Positions 46,066 to 54,112 of a stretch of 64,000 nucleotides of DNA are shown here, in pieces; position 1 is the first letter of the stretch; the number at the start of each line of letters is the position of its first letter. A program made the translations under genes and the position numbers. The stretch is taken from assembly GCF_007750395.1 (NCBI RefSeq), contig NZ_CP036281.1:1029211-1093210 (forward strand), written 5' to 3'. A model generated the notes under the pieces. It made no database searches. It saw only the letters and a program-made list of their open reading frames with translations, and had not been told where the DNA came from. This DNA is from Polystyrenella longa. GTDB lineage: Bacteria > Planctomycetota > Planctomycetia > Planctomycetales > Planctomycetaceae.

Positions 46066-47730
46066 ATGTCCCGCTATCATCACCCCGCGATCAAACTTTT
46101 GACGGATCAGCAGGTACGGTATGCGCCCGTCGAAGCCCGATTAAAACAGGTGGAGCGAGCGGAGAAATTCCTGGCTGAGCTTGATCGAGAAGTCGTCTAC
46201 TTGTACCCCCAGGTCAGCGAACATGTTCTGGGATACAAAGGAGAGCATTACCCGAATCTCGAACTGAGCGGTGAAGAACTTGCGCACGATCTGCGTCTGT
46301 TTATTGAAGATCTTTCCGGTTCGGCCAACATTAATGCCGAGAGCGTCGGCGAGCCTGTGCTAACAGTGAAAGACGTCAGCCACCGTTACAACGTATCCAC
46401 CAAAACAGTAGACCGCTGGAGAGATCAAGGTCTCGTCAGTCGTCGGTTCAAATTCGGCAATCGAAAACGGATCGGTTTCTTGAAATCGTCTGTGGAACGC
46501 TTCGTTTCTCAGTTCGGTGATAAGGTCGAACGGGGAATGAATTTCAGTCAGCTTACGGATGAGGAACGCGAAGAAATTATCCAGCGTGCCCGCCGTCTGG
46601 CCCGCGTCGGAGGTTGTCCTACGGAGATATCCAAACGCTTGGCCGAACGTCTTGGACGGTCTCAGGAAGCGATTCGTTACACACTGAAAAACTACGATAT
46701 CGAAAATCCCGAAAACGCCATTTTCCCTTCAGCACACAGCGCGCTGACAGAAGATGAAAAGGTCGAGATTTACCGTCGCTTCAAGCAGGGTGATTCTGTT
46801 GCAGATCTGAGTCGTCGTTACTGCCGCAAACGTAATTCTATCTATCGAATTCTCAATGAAGTTCGGGCAGAAAGATTACTCGAGCAGAAGATCGACTACA
46901 TGGACAGTCCCGAATTCGAAGAAAGAAAAGCAGACGAAATCATTCTGGGGCCACCTCCTACCACGGACAAAAAGAAATCTGCGGTGAAAGTTCCACCGGG
47001 ACTTCCCCCGTATTTGGCGAGTCTGTACTCCGTACCGCTGTTAACGCGGGAAGAGGAAGCACACTTCTTCCGAAAAATGAACTACCTCAAATTCAAAGCC
47101 AACAAGCTGCGTGAGGAATTGGAAGTTCGCCACCTTGATACGGGCAAAATGGATCAGATCGAAGAATGTCTGGAACAATCCCAAACCGTCAAGAATTTCC
47201 TGACTCGGAGTAATTTGCGCTTGGTCGTTTCGATTGCCAAGAAGCACGTTAAACCGGAGGTGAATTTCTTTGAAATGATCAGCGATGGCAATATGTCCTT
47301 GATTCGCGCAATCGAGAAGTTTGATTACACCAAAGGTTTCAAATTCTCAACATACGCAAGTTGGGCCATCATGAAAAACTACGCTCGTTCGATTCCTGCC
47401 GAGCACACGCATCGGGATCGATATCGTACGGGTAAAGAGGAGATGTTCAGTCAATCTCACGACGATGGATCGAACCCCTTCCAACAGGAAATGGACCACA
47501 AGAAACAACGTCTTGCAGTACTGGACATTCTGGAGCGATTGGATGAACGAGAAAAAGGTATCCTCGTCAGTCGATACGGTCTGGAAAAAGGATCGGAACC
47601 GCAGACACTCGAACAGGTGGGCCGCGAGTTTGGCGTAACCAAAGAGCGTATTCGCCAACTTGAGTCCCGTGCCCTGCAGAAACTACGAAAGATCGCTACA
47701 GCAGAACCTATCGATGTTCCCGGTGTTTAG
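46066..47730 (+). CDS. Sigma-70 family factor with three N-terminal helix-turn-helix modules
   Basis: A 554-residue transcription factor. The C-terminal half is a sigma-70 factor: region 1.2-like PLLTREEEAHFFRKM near residue 320, region 2 (about 382-450; NLRLVVSIAKKHVK, FEMISDGNMSLIRAIEKFDY, KFSTYASWAIMKNYARS) and region 4 (about 490-545; TLEQVGREFGVTKERIRQLE). Region 3 is very short. The N-terminal half is unlike primary sigma factors: a MerR/excisionase-like module (about 98-147, VKDVSHRYNVSTKTVDRWRD), then two further helix-turn-helix segments (about 163-210 and 227-275). AGGAGG is well placed before the ATG at 46066; TTG at 46015 is rejected. Target promoters are unknown. Confidence 0.88.
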   Translation: MSRYHHPAIKLLTDQQVRYAPVEARLKQVERAEKFLAELDREVVYLYPQVSEHVLGYKGEHYPNLELSGEELAHDLRLFIEDLSGSANINAESVGEPVLTVKDVSHRYNVSTKTVDRWRDQGLVSRRFKFGNRKRIGFLKSSVERFVSQFGDKVERGMNFSQLTDEEREEIIQRARRLARVGGCPTEISKRLAERLGRSQEAIRYTLKNYDIENPENAIFPSAHSALTEDEKVEIYRRFKQGDSVADLSRRYCRKRNSIYRILNEVRAERLLEQKIDYMDSPEFEERKADEIILGPPPTTDKKKSAVKVPPGLPPYLASLYSVPLLTREEEAHFFRKMNYLKFKANKLREELEVRHLDTGKMDQIEECLEQSQTVKNFLTRSNLRLVVSIAKKHVKPEVNFFEMISDGNMSLIRAIEKFDYTKGFKFSTYASWAIMKNYARSIPAEHTHRDRYRTGKEEMFSQSHDDGSNPFQQEMDHKKQRLAVLDILERLDEREKGILVSRYGLEKGSEPQTLEQVGREFGVTKERIRQLESRALQKLRKIATAEPIDVPGV

Positions 47731-47816
47731 GGGGGGCTTAGCTGCATCCGGCAGAGGTTTTGCTTTAATCCGGAGGGGGAAGGGACGCCTTAACCTGATC
47801 GGTTTATCATAAACGA

Positions 47817-47854
47817 ACGGCTTGTTCACGGGAGACCATGAACAAGCCGTTTTT
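47817..47854 (+). terminator. Intrinsic terminator after the sigma factor gene
   Basis: ACGGCTTGTTCA / TGAACAAGCCGT perfect 12-bp stem with a 10-base loop followed by five T. It lies about 87 bp after the stop codon. Confidence 0.92.
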
Positions 47855-48126
47855 CTGCGCGCGAGTGTGTGTCCTTCTTTGCTGAAGCTCGTAAGGTCAC
47901 TATTGTGAACTCGCTAGCTCCTACGGGCTCGAAACTCGGTCTTGCTTCAAAATGCAGATTTTCTTAGATTCCGCCCACTTTCTCTAAAGTTGGCGCCAGT
48001 TTCCGGCAACGCATCGATTTCGCGAGTGGTCAGATCGTACTCAGTACGTTCGGAGGAATGGTTCTCCAGATGACCCTCGACAAGGCCTAAAGCGTTGTGC
48101 CCAACTGGATTGATGTGGACAAAAGC

Positions 48127-49995
48127 ATGATGAAAATGAAGAGCGACATATTATGTCTGGCGGTGCTCTGCCTGACGGGGTGTGCCTCCGTCGTGGAGAC
48201 TTCCCGCTTTGCGCTCTTCGTTCCACCAGCTACAGACCAAGCTGTTACGCAGAAAGAGGAAGAAAGTAATCCGTTTTTACGCAACCAAACAAACGAATCG
48301 AAGACTTCAGAACCAAACAAATCTTCTGCAGAGAACGTCCCTTCGTCCAGCTCCGAGTCGAGCGACCCCGCTTTGGCAGGTTTCAATTTTGATCCCGAAA
48401 CGACCCGCTTGATCTCTGAGCGACTATCGGAATTGCCTCCCGATCCCAAACTGCGAGCAGAACGCATTGCGGCTTGGAAAAAACTTTCGGCGACAGAAGT
48501 CAAACAGATCATTCGCGTGGAGCGATTAGCTGCATCCGTTAGCCAGCAGGAACAAAGTCTGGCGATGGCTAATGGGATGACTGGCGGCATTCAAACCGTA
48601 TCAGTTCAAAAGCCTCCCGAAGAGGAGGTTCGTTTTGTTCCCAATCCCGAAGGGGGCCATTCTGGTCTTCCCGATCGGAGTCCTTTCCGAACGACCACCG
48701 CAGGATCAGTCGGCAACGCGATGCCCGGGGCTGCGAATCAGTTCCAAAGTACGCTCCCGGGACAAAATCTTCCCGTGACTTTTGTTCCCTCAGGGAACCC
48801 TCAGCCATTAACTCCGCTGGGAGCTTCGTTGAATCAAAACCAGCAGCTGAATCCAGCGGTCACTTCAGGGTCACCGCCTGGGGAAAATCCATTCATGCAG
48901 CAGACCGTTTCGGTGCCACCACTTCCACGGGCGGACACCGTCGTTCTGGTGCCTCAGCAGACAGTGAATTCACCCGGTCCCGCAAATGGCATGGTGGGAG
49001 CCCCGGCACAATTTGGCGGCCCAACCAGCATGATGGACTCGCAGAATCAGCAGATGCTGAACAATCCGGCTCTCGGAGAGACGCCCGGTGCCATTCCAAA
49101 CGGAAACGATCCGAACACCGGAGGGTTTGTACGAGGTTTAACAACCGCACCGCAATCTCTGCGGCAATTCGGAGCCATGCTGACACGACCTTTCAATGGT
49201 CAGACCGGAGAGCAGGCCACGATACCGCAATTCGCAGAAGCACAGGCGCCGCTCAACGGAGCCCCTCCCGAGAACCTGATGGGGAATCGGGATGCGTTAC
49301 TGGCACAGTTGATCTCGATAACCGAGCAGGAACTGGCCCAGTTAACTCCGGAACAACGGCATGACTATGTGCAGAAGAACGTCTACCTACGGATGCTCTA
49401 TTTGATGTCGCAACAGGAAGAACGTTCGTTGCAGTACATACCGGGATTGGAACCTGCCAACCAGGAATTCTGGCAACAACTTTTCTGGGCGATGTCGAAC
49501 TACTTCGATCAACAAGCCATTCCGGATGCACAGGCGAGAGCGACGCAGACGGTGGCACAATTACAAACAGCATCACAACGACTTCAAGAACAGGCGAACC
49601 TGGAATTACGAAACGTGAATTTCTGTCAGGAGATCAACAGCTTCGGGGATTACAAGAAGTTCGCCGAGGATGAATTTACGCCAGGCGAGCGGGTTCTGAT
49701 TTATGCCGAGATTGCCAACTTCAAAAGCGAACTGACTTCCGATGCTCGCTACCGTACTTTGTTGAAAACAACCATCGAGTACTACCGGGTGAGTGACAAT
49801 GGTGGCCCCGTCGCGACGGAAACGATTCAACCGAAAGAAGACCTCTGTCGCAATTACCGCCGGGACTTTTTCAACGGCTACAATCTCCACATTCCAGACA
49901 ATCTTACGTCGGGCGAATATTACATGCGATTGCGGTTGGAAGACCAGCTAAGCGATAAGTTCGCCACCGAGACGATCAAGTTCCGCGTACCGTAA
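48127..49995 (+). CDS. Large Gln/Pro-rich lipoprotein, function unknown
   Basis: A 622-residue predicted lipoprotein. The chosen start at 48127 gives a short signal MMKMKSDILCLAVLCLTGC with lipobox LTGC; a GTG at 48097 would add ten residues. After the acylated cysteine comes a Ser/Glu-rich stretch, a long Pro/Gln/Asn/Gly-rich disordered region (about 150-390), and a folded C-terminal half (about 400-622) with helices (LISITEQELAQLTPEQRHDY) and a beta-rich end (FTPGERVLIYAEIANFKSEL, YYMRLRLEDQLSDKFATETI). The C-terminal part resembles a substrate- or surface-binding beta-sandwich; no family is recognised. It converges with the DUF1501 gene. Confidence 0.75.
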   Translation: MMKMKSDILCLAVLCLTGCASVVETSRFALFVPPATDQAVTQKEEESNPFLRNQTNESKTSEPNKSSAENVPSSSSESSDPALAGFNFDPETTRLISERLSELPPDPKLRAERIAAWKKLSATEVKQIIRVERLAASVSQQEQSLAMANGMTGGIQTVSVQKPPEEEVRFVPNPEGGHSGLPDRSPFRTTTAGSVGNAMPGAANQFQSTLPGQNLPVTFVPSGNPQPLTPLGASLNQNQQLNPAVTSGSPPGENPFMQQTVSVPPLPRADTVVLVPQQTVNSPGPANGMVGAPAQFGGPTSMMDSQNQQMLNNPALGETPGAIPNGNDPNTGGFVRGLTTAPQSLRQFGAMLTRPFNGQTGEQATIPQFAEAQAPLNGAPPENLMGNRDALLAQLISITEQELAQLTPEQRHDYVQKNVYLRMLYLMSQQEERSLQYIPGLEPANQEFWQQLFWAMSNYFDQQAIPDAQARATQTVAQLQTASQRLQEQANLELRNVNFCQEINSFGDYKKFAEDEFTPGERVLIYAEIANFKSELTSDARYRTLLKTTIEYYRVSDNGGPVATETIQPKEDLCRNYRRDFFNGYNLHIPDNLTSGEYYMRLRLEDQLSDKFATETIKFRVP

Positions 49996-50019
49996 GAGAA
50001 TCTCTCACCGAAGGCCTGC

Positions 50020-51351
50020 TTAGCTGACCAACTCGTCGATCACCGAGGCGCCCAGTGGGACCAGCGGAATGCGGCCTCCGGAGACTTCTTCCAGACGGGC
50101 ATCGGGTTCAATACCCATGTTGTGATAAATGGTCGCCAGGATATCGGTAAAGTGGATCGGGCGGTCAACCGCTTCGCCGGCGATTTTATCTGTTTTGCCG
50201 AGGGCAAATCCAACATTCATACCGCCACCAGCCATCATCGCGCAATTAACGCGAGCCCAGTGATCGCGTCCGGCGTTGGCGTTGATCTGTGGCTTACGGC
50301 CAAACTCGCTACACACAACGACGGTTACATCTTTATCCAGACCTCGTTCGTAGATGTCTTCGATCAAAGCAGCGACTCCTTGATCGAATAGAGGGAGATG
50401 CTTCTTCAAGTGGTTGAAGTTATTACCATGCGTATCCCAGAAACCATAGGCGACGGTCACACAGCGGACGCCCGCTTCGACGAGCCGCCTTGCCTGTAGC
50501 AACTGGTCGTTCCACATAGGGGCACCATCGCCCAAGTGATTCGGGCTCCCTTTGCCGTATCGTTCGCGGGTTTTTAGATCCGCTTTTTCGACATCGAGTG
50601 CATCGACCAGCTTACTGGAAGTTAATACATCGAAGGCTTTCTGGTATGTCGAGTCCATCGCGGCGAGGGATTCGTCTGTATGTGCTCGTCGGACGTTGTC
50701 CATTCTTTCAAGCAATGCTTTACGGGAGCGAAAGCGTGCCTCGTCAACGAAGCGAAGTTTCATTCCCGCCAAGTCTTCACCATCTGCCCGTACTCCTCGC
50801 ATACCAGCACCGAGTGATCCGGCGCCCGGAATATTGTAAGGACGATGTCGCATGGTCGGAAAAAGGTCGATGAAGGGAGGGACAACCGGGTCGGCGGGAC
50901 CTTTGAGTTTGGCAATGACGGAGCCGAAGTTCGGCCGTGCGTCTCGTAATGCTTCGGATTGCGGATAACCAGTTAAATTCTGAAAGCTGCTGTGTTCATC
51001 GCGTTGACCGACAATGGTACGAAGAATCGCCATGCGGTCGGTCACGTTAGCCAGATTTGGTAGTAATTCGCAAACCTGAACGTCCGGTACTGCGGAACTG
51101 ATTGGGGAGAACTCACCCCGGATTCCATCGGGAGCGTCGGGTTTCAGATCGACGGTGTCCTGATGCGGCAGGCCCCCGGTCAGGTAAACCATGATGACCG
51201 ATTTTTCTGAACTTTTCTGCTGACCGGATTGTTCGGCTTTGAGCAATTGCGGGAGGGCCAACCCTCCCATCGCGAGGGAGCCAATCTGAAGAAACGATCG
51301 GCGGGTTACGCCGTCGCAATATTTGTGGCCGTCTCCTAGTAATGTCAGCAT
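50020..51351 (-). CDS. DUF1501 family protein with twin-arginine signal
   Basis: A 443-residue exported protein of the DUF1501 family, a sulfatase/alkaline-phosphatase-related group greatly expanded in planctomycetes. The Tat signal is VTRRSFLQIGSLAMGG. Landmarks are VIMVYLTGGLPHQDTVDLKP, ILRTIVGQRDEHSSFQNLTG, VTVAYGFWDTHGNNFNHLKK and VTVVVCSEFGRKPQINANAG with GRDHW near the C terminus. DUF1501 genes often pair with DUF1549/DUF1553 cytochrome-type genes; none is here. The open frame runs to 51453, but the ATG at 51351 is best because it places the twin arginine near the N terminus. Confidence 0.92.
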   Translation of the reverse strand: MLTLLGDGHKYCDGVTRRSFLQIGSLAMGGLALPQLLKAEQSGQQKSSEKSVIMVYLTGGLPHQDTVDLKPDAPDGIRGEFSPISSAVPDVQVCELLPNLANVTDRMAILRTIVGQRDEHSSFQNLTGYPQSEALRDARPNFGSVIAKLKGPADPVVPPFIDLFPTMRHRPYNIPGAGSLGAGMRGVRADGEDLAGMKLRFVDEARFRSRKALLERMDNVRRAHTDESLAAMDSTYQKAFDVLTSSKLVDALDVEKADLKTRERYGKGSPNHLGDGAPMWNDQLLQARRLVEAGVRCVTVAYGFWDTHGNNFNHLKKHLPLFDQGVAALIEDIYERGLDKDVTVVVCSEFGRKPQINANAGRDHWARVNCAMMAGGGMNVGFALGKTDKIAGEAVDRPIHFTDILATIYHNMGIEPDARLEEVSGGRIPLVPLGASVIDELVS

Positions 51352-51497
51352 CAGGCAGGTCTTTACTCTGAGGGAGGACCAGTCGAGTCCGTGGGGAGCA
51401 ATCGGGCTGAGGACTGGAGGCATACAGGTTGGGAAAGAGGATGGGACGGACACCCAGAAGATGAAATCAGGATGTCTCGTTTAATCCGGAAGGATTT

Positions 51498-51524
51498 CGT
51501 CACTCGGGGAAAAGTCGAGTGACG
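51498..51524. repeat. Perfect inverted repeat between DUF1501 and AhpD-like genes
   Basis: CGTCACTCG and CGAGTGACG are separated by nine bases, and the stem can be extended by two A/T pairs. There is no adjoining T run on either strand, so it is not a normal terminator. It could be an operator or an mRNA hairpin. Confidence 0.6.
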
Positions 51525-51606
51525 AATAATACATCAATTGTGATTGATGTTCGTCCTCCGGTCAAGTAAATCCATACCTGAAGCGAGGTTGTAACGATTA
51601 ATAGGT

Positions 51607-52233
51607 TCAGGGAGTGACCGAGTTCAAAAACTGAACTCCCGCCAGCATGGTGGCGGTACACTGGATTGCTTCCAGAATCGCTTCGTCTTTCACCTGCAGT
51701 GAACGTGCTTTTGCCAAGTGTCCTGTAACACAGGGTTTACAAGCATTTAAGTCACTCAATGCGATGTTAATCAGCTCAATGGTGGTTTCGTCGAGCGACG
51801 TGTTTGTGAAGGTGTGTGCTCGCAAACCGACTGGCAATCCCTCGAAGAGGTCGCTGCCGCTGATGTCGCGGAATTTGAAGAAGGTGTTGTACATGCTATT
51901 GGTCGCAGCGACGGCCAGAACTTCCTGAAGTTGCTGCTCGGTTGCTCCCAGCTTCAGGGCACGCTGGTCAAAGAAGTCGATCCACGGTTTGCAGCGATAC
52001 AGGGAACTGACAGAGAGCCCGAGGTAGGCCTTCATTAATGGATCGAGTTTTCCCTCTTTGATGACGAACTTCTTGAAGTTCATGAAGAAGTCCTGCAGGA
52101 AAGGAGGGACCCGGGCATAAACCAGAAAAGGTTCGGGAACGGCGTCCAACTCCAGCATGTCTTTGATGCGGTCGTAAGTCTGTGCGATTTTGTCCTGTGC
52201 TTCGGATTCAGGTAAGGGGATGATGGTCGTCAT
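51607..52233 (-). CDS. Carboxymuconolactone decarboxylase / AhpD-like protein
   Basis: A 208-residue protein of the CMD/AhpD superfamily (thiol peroxidase partners and related enzymes). The C-terminal half has the active-site motif CKPCVTGHLAKAR with two Cys and His. The N-terminal half has a related segment YRCKPWIDFFDQRALKLGAT, where the second Cys is replaced by Trp, followed by the same helix pattern, so the chain looks like an internal duplication with one live site. The ATG at 52233 gives a normal cytoplasmic start; the frame extends to 52332. Redox function is inferred. Confidence 0.85.
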   Translation of the reverse strand: MTTIIPLPESEAQDKIAQTYDRIKDMLELDAVPEPFLVYARVPPFLQDFFMNFKKFVIKEGKLDPLMKAYLGLSVSSLYRCKPWIDFFDQRALKLGATEQQLQEVLAVAATNSMYNTFFKFRDISGSDLFEGLPVGLRAHTFTNTSLDETTIELINIALSDLNACKPCVTGHLAKARSLQVKDEAILEAIQCTATMLAGVQFLNSVTP

Positions 52234-52394
52234 GAAATCAAAAGTCCAAATCAATAAAGTCAGAAAAAGGGAAGACACGGACAGCTGTGGAGAAACAGAT
52301 GTGGAGGAGGAGATCGCTCTCTTCGCTGCCATTATAGTCGAGGGCGGCGCGAAGTCGAGGAATGGGACGATTGGGATTCATTCGATGTCGCGCA

Positions 52395-52421
52395 TAAAAA
52401 AGCCCACCGGGAGGGCGGGCT
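52395..52421 (-). terminator. Intrinsic terminator at the end of the MoxR/VWA operon
   Basis: On the minus strand AGCCCGCC / GGTGGGCT forms a stem (with one G-T pair) followed by six T. It lies about 40 bp past the last operon gene and in front of the AhpD-like gene. Confidence 0.85.
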
Positions 52422-52458
52422 GAGGGCGAATGCTCGTTTGAAATGAGAACCCCTTTTC

Positions 52459-54021
52459 TTACGGCGTTTCGGCGGTTCCCTCTTCCGGATGAAGTTCTGA
52501 TTGTCCGGGGCGGATCAGCTCGAAATATCGCTGGATGGTTTGGCGGTGACCAAGCGGAATCGGTTCGCTATCCAGAACGGTCTCAGAGATTTTCTGATAC
52601 TCCTCGTAGACTTCGTTGTAAGAGCGACCGGCCATCTCACGACCTTCAGGAGAGTTGGACGTTTCTGTTTCTGTCGGACCATCGCCTGCCTGGCCTTTGA
52701 TTTCCTGACGGTTCCGGTTGGTGTTGATTTTGGTGGCGTCTCCAAACAGATTGCCGCTGGTCGCTTTCCCGAAGGTGTTCGATGGGCTGGTTGACTTCTT
52801 TTTATTCATCCCTTCGGCCATAGAGTTTTTAGTACCATTGCAGCTACCTGAGCAACTGGAACTACCGCATTTGGAGCACATGCCACTCTGACATGCTTTG
52901 CACTGTGATTTGTTCATATTGAGTTTTGACATTTGCATTGCGAGCAGTCGACTCAGATTGTTTCTCAGGGAATGGCGTTTTAATTGATTGGCCATATCCT
53001 TGCTGGCTTTGCCGAGGGCTCCGGATTGTCCGCTGTTCAGAGCGTCTGACATTTCGGAGGTGGTCTGGGAAAGTTGTCCCTGTCCGGCGTCTTTCATTTG
53101 TTTGGAGAGCTTCTTCAACTTTTCGGCAACGGCTTTGGCTTCTTTGCGTTCCAGTTCGACGTTTTCCAGTTTTTCAAATTCATCGGCGGCCCCTTTGAAG
53201 TCTTGAGCTTCCAGTTTCTGGGCGGCTGCTTTCATAGCGTCGGCAGCCATCAGTGCAGCTCCCATCGCCTTCATCTGAGCGTTGACGGCGTCCGGATTGT
53301 ATTCTGCCTGTTCTGCGGCAAGTGCTGCCTGCATTTCAGAGATGTTGGCGAGAGCCTCTTTCACATCGACTTCAGGCTGTTCCATCTCTTCTACTTGTTC
53401 TTTGAGTTGTTCGACGAGTTCTTTCATCTCGTCGGTCATCTCATTCTCTTGCGACCATTCCTCCAGCTCTTTGATATCTTTTTTCATCTCTTCGGCAACT
53501 GCGAGCAGCCCGGGGTTGGGTTCGGCGATGGAGGCAGAGAGTTGCTGGTCTTCACCGGGGAACATCACAAACAAACCGACGACGGCCAGCAGCGCGAGGG
53601 CGTAGGGGAAGGCGCGAGGCGTGCGGAAAGGAACGACCTGTTTAGCATTGATGTTATCGATTTTATTCAGTGTATCTGCAACCTGCAGTTTTTCGAGAGT
53701 GACATCCTGCGTGTGCTGGGAGAATTCCAAGGCGGAGAGGGTGTGGTCCTTGAGTTTGTAAAAGCGGTCCACAGCACTAGCAGCGACGGCCCAGGGGAGA
53801 AACCGAAAATAACCGATGAGAAAACCGAGGATCGGTCCTGCGATCACGGTGCTCCAGATGGCATACTGAGAGAGGAGACCGGGCGAGAGCCAGAGCGCGA
53901 TGTACGCCAGCACGGCAAAGGTATTACCGGCAAACATGCCGACCGCTGCGAGTTGAAAACCCGATTGCAGACGTTGTCGTTGACGAACGTTCTGCAATTT
54001 CTCAAGCAGGAGATTCTCCAT
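52459..54021 (-). CDS. Membrane coiled-coil protein with cysteine cluster
   Basis: Last gene of the MoxR/VWA operon. The 520-residue protein has two N-terminal membrane segments (about 22-48 and 55-75), a third (about 137-155), a long Glu/Lys/Met/Ala coiled coil (about 175-340), a Ser/Gly linker, and at residues 374-394 the pattern CxxC-x4-CxxC-x4-C-x3-C, compatible with metal binding or disulfides. Family not recognised, but proteins of this layout are likely partners of the VWA proteins upstream. The end is acidic and Pro/Glu-rich. Confidence 0.72.
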   Translation of the reverse strand: MENLLLEKLQNVRQRQRLQSGFQLAAVGMFAGNTFAVLAYIALWLSPGLLSQYAIWSTVIAGPILGFLIGYFRFLPWAVAASAVDRFYKLKDHTLSALEFSQHTQDVTLEKLQVADTLNKIDNINAKQVVPFRTPRAFPYALALLAVVGLFVMFPGEDQQLSASIAEPNPGLLAVAEEMKKDIKELEEWSQENEMTDEMKELVEQLKEQVEEMEQPEVDVKEALANISEMQAALAAEQAEYNPDAVNAQMKAMGAALMAADAMKAAAQKLEAQDFKGAADEFEKLENVELERKEAKAVAEKLKKLSKQMKDAGQGQLSQTTSEMSDALNSGQSGALGKASKDMANQLKRHSLRNNLSRLLAMQMSKLNMNKSQCKACQSGMCSKCGSSSCSGSCNGTKNSMAEGMNKKKSTSPSNTFGKATSGNLFGDATKINTNRNRQEIKGQAGDGPTETETSNSPEGREMAGRSYNEVYEEYQKISETVLDSEPIPLGHRQTIQRYFELIRPGQSELHPEEGTAETP

Positions 54022-54112
54022 GGTGTTTCTCCAAAGGATGGTTGTTTATTTCCGGTTGCGCGTAACCTTAGATATTAGTTTACGAAATGGTGCCGAATTA
54101 GCAAACAGTGTT

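Noticed and set aside
53074-54078. 334-residue open frame on the plus strand, Phe/His/Leu-rich
   Set aside because: It is the exact antisense of the Glu/Lys-rich coiled-coil gene on the minus strand; GAA/AAG codons read as TTC/CTT give a Phe/Leu-rich shadow.
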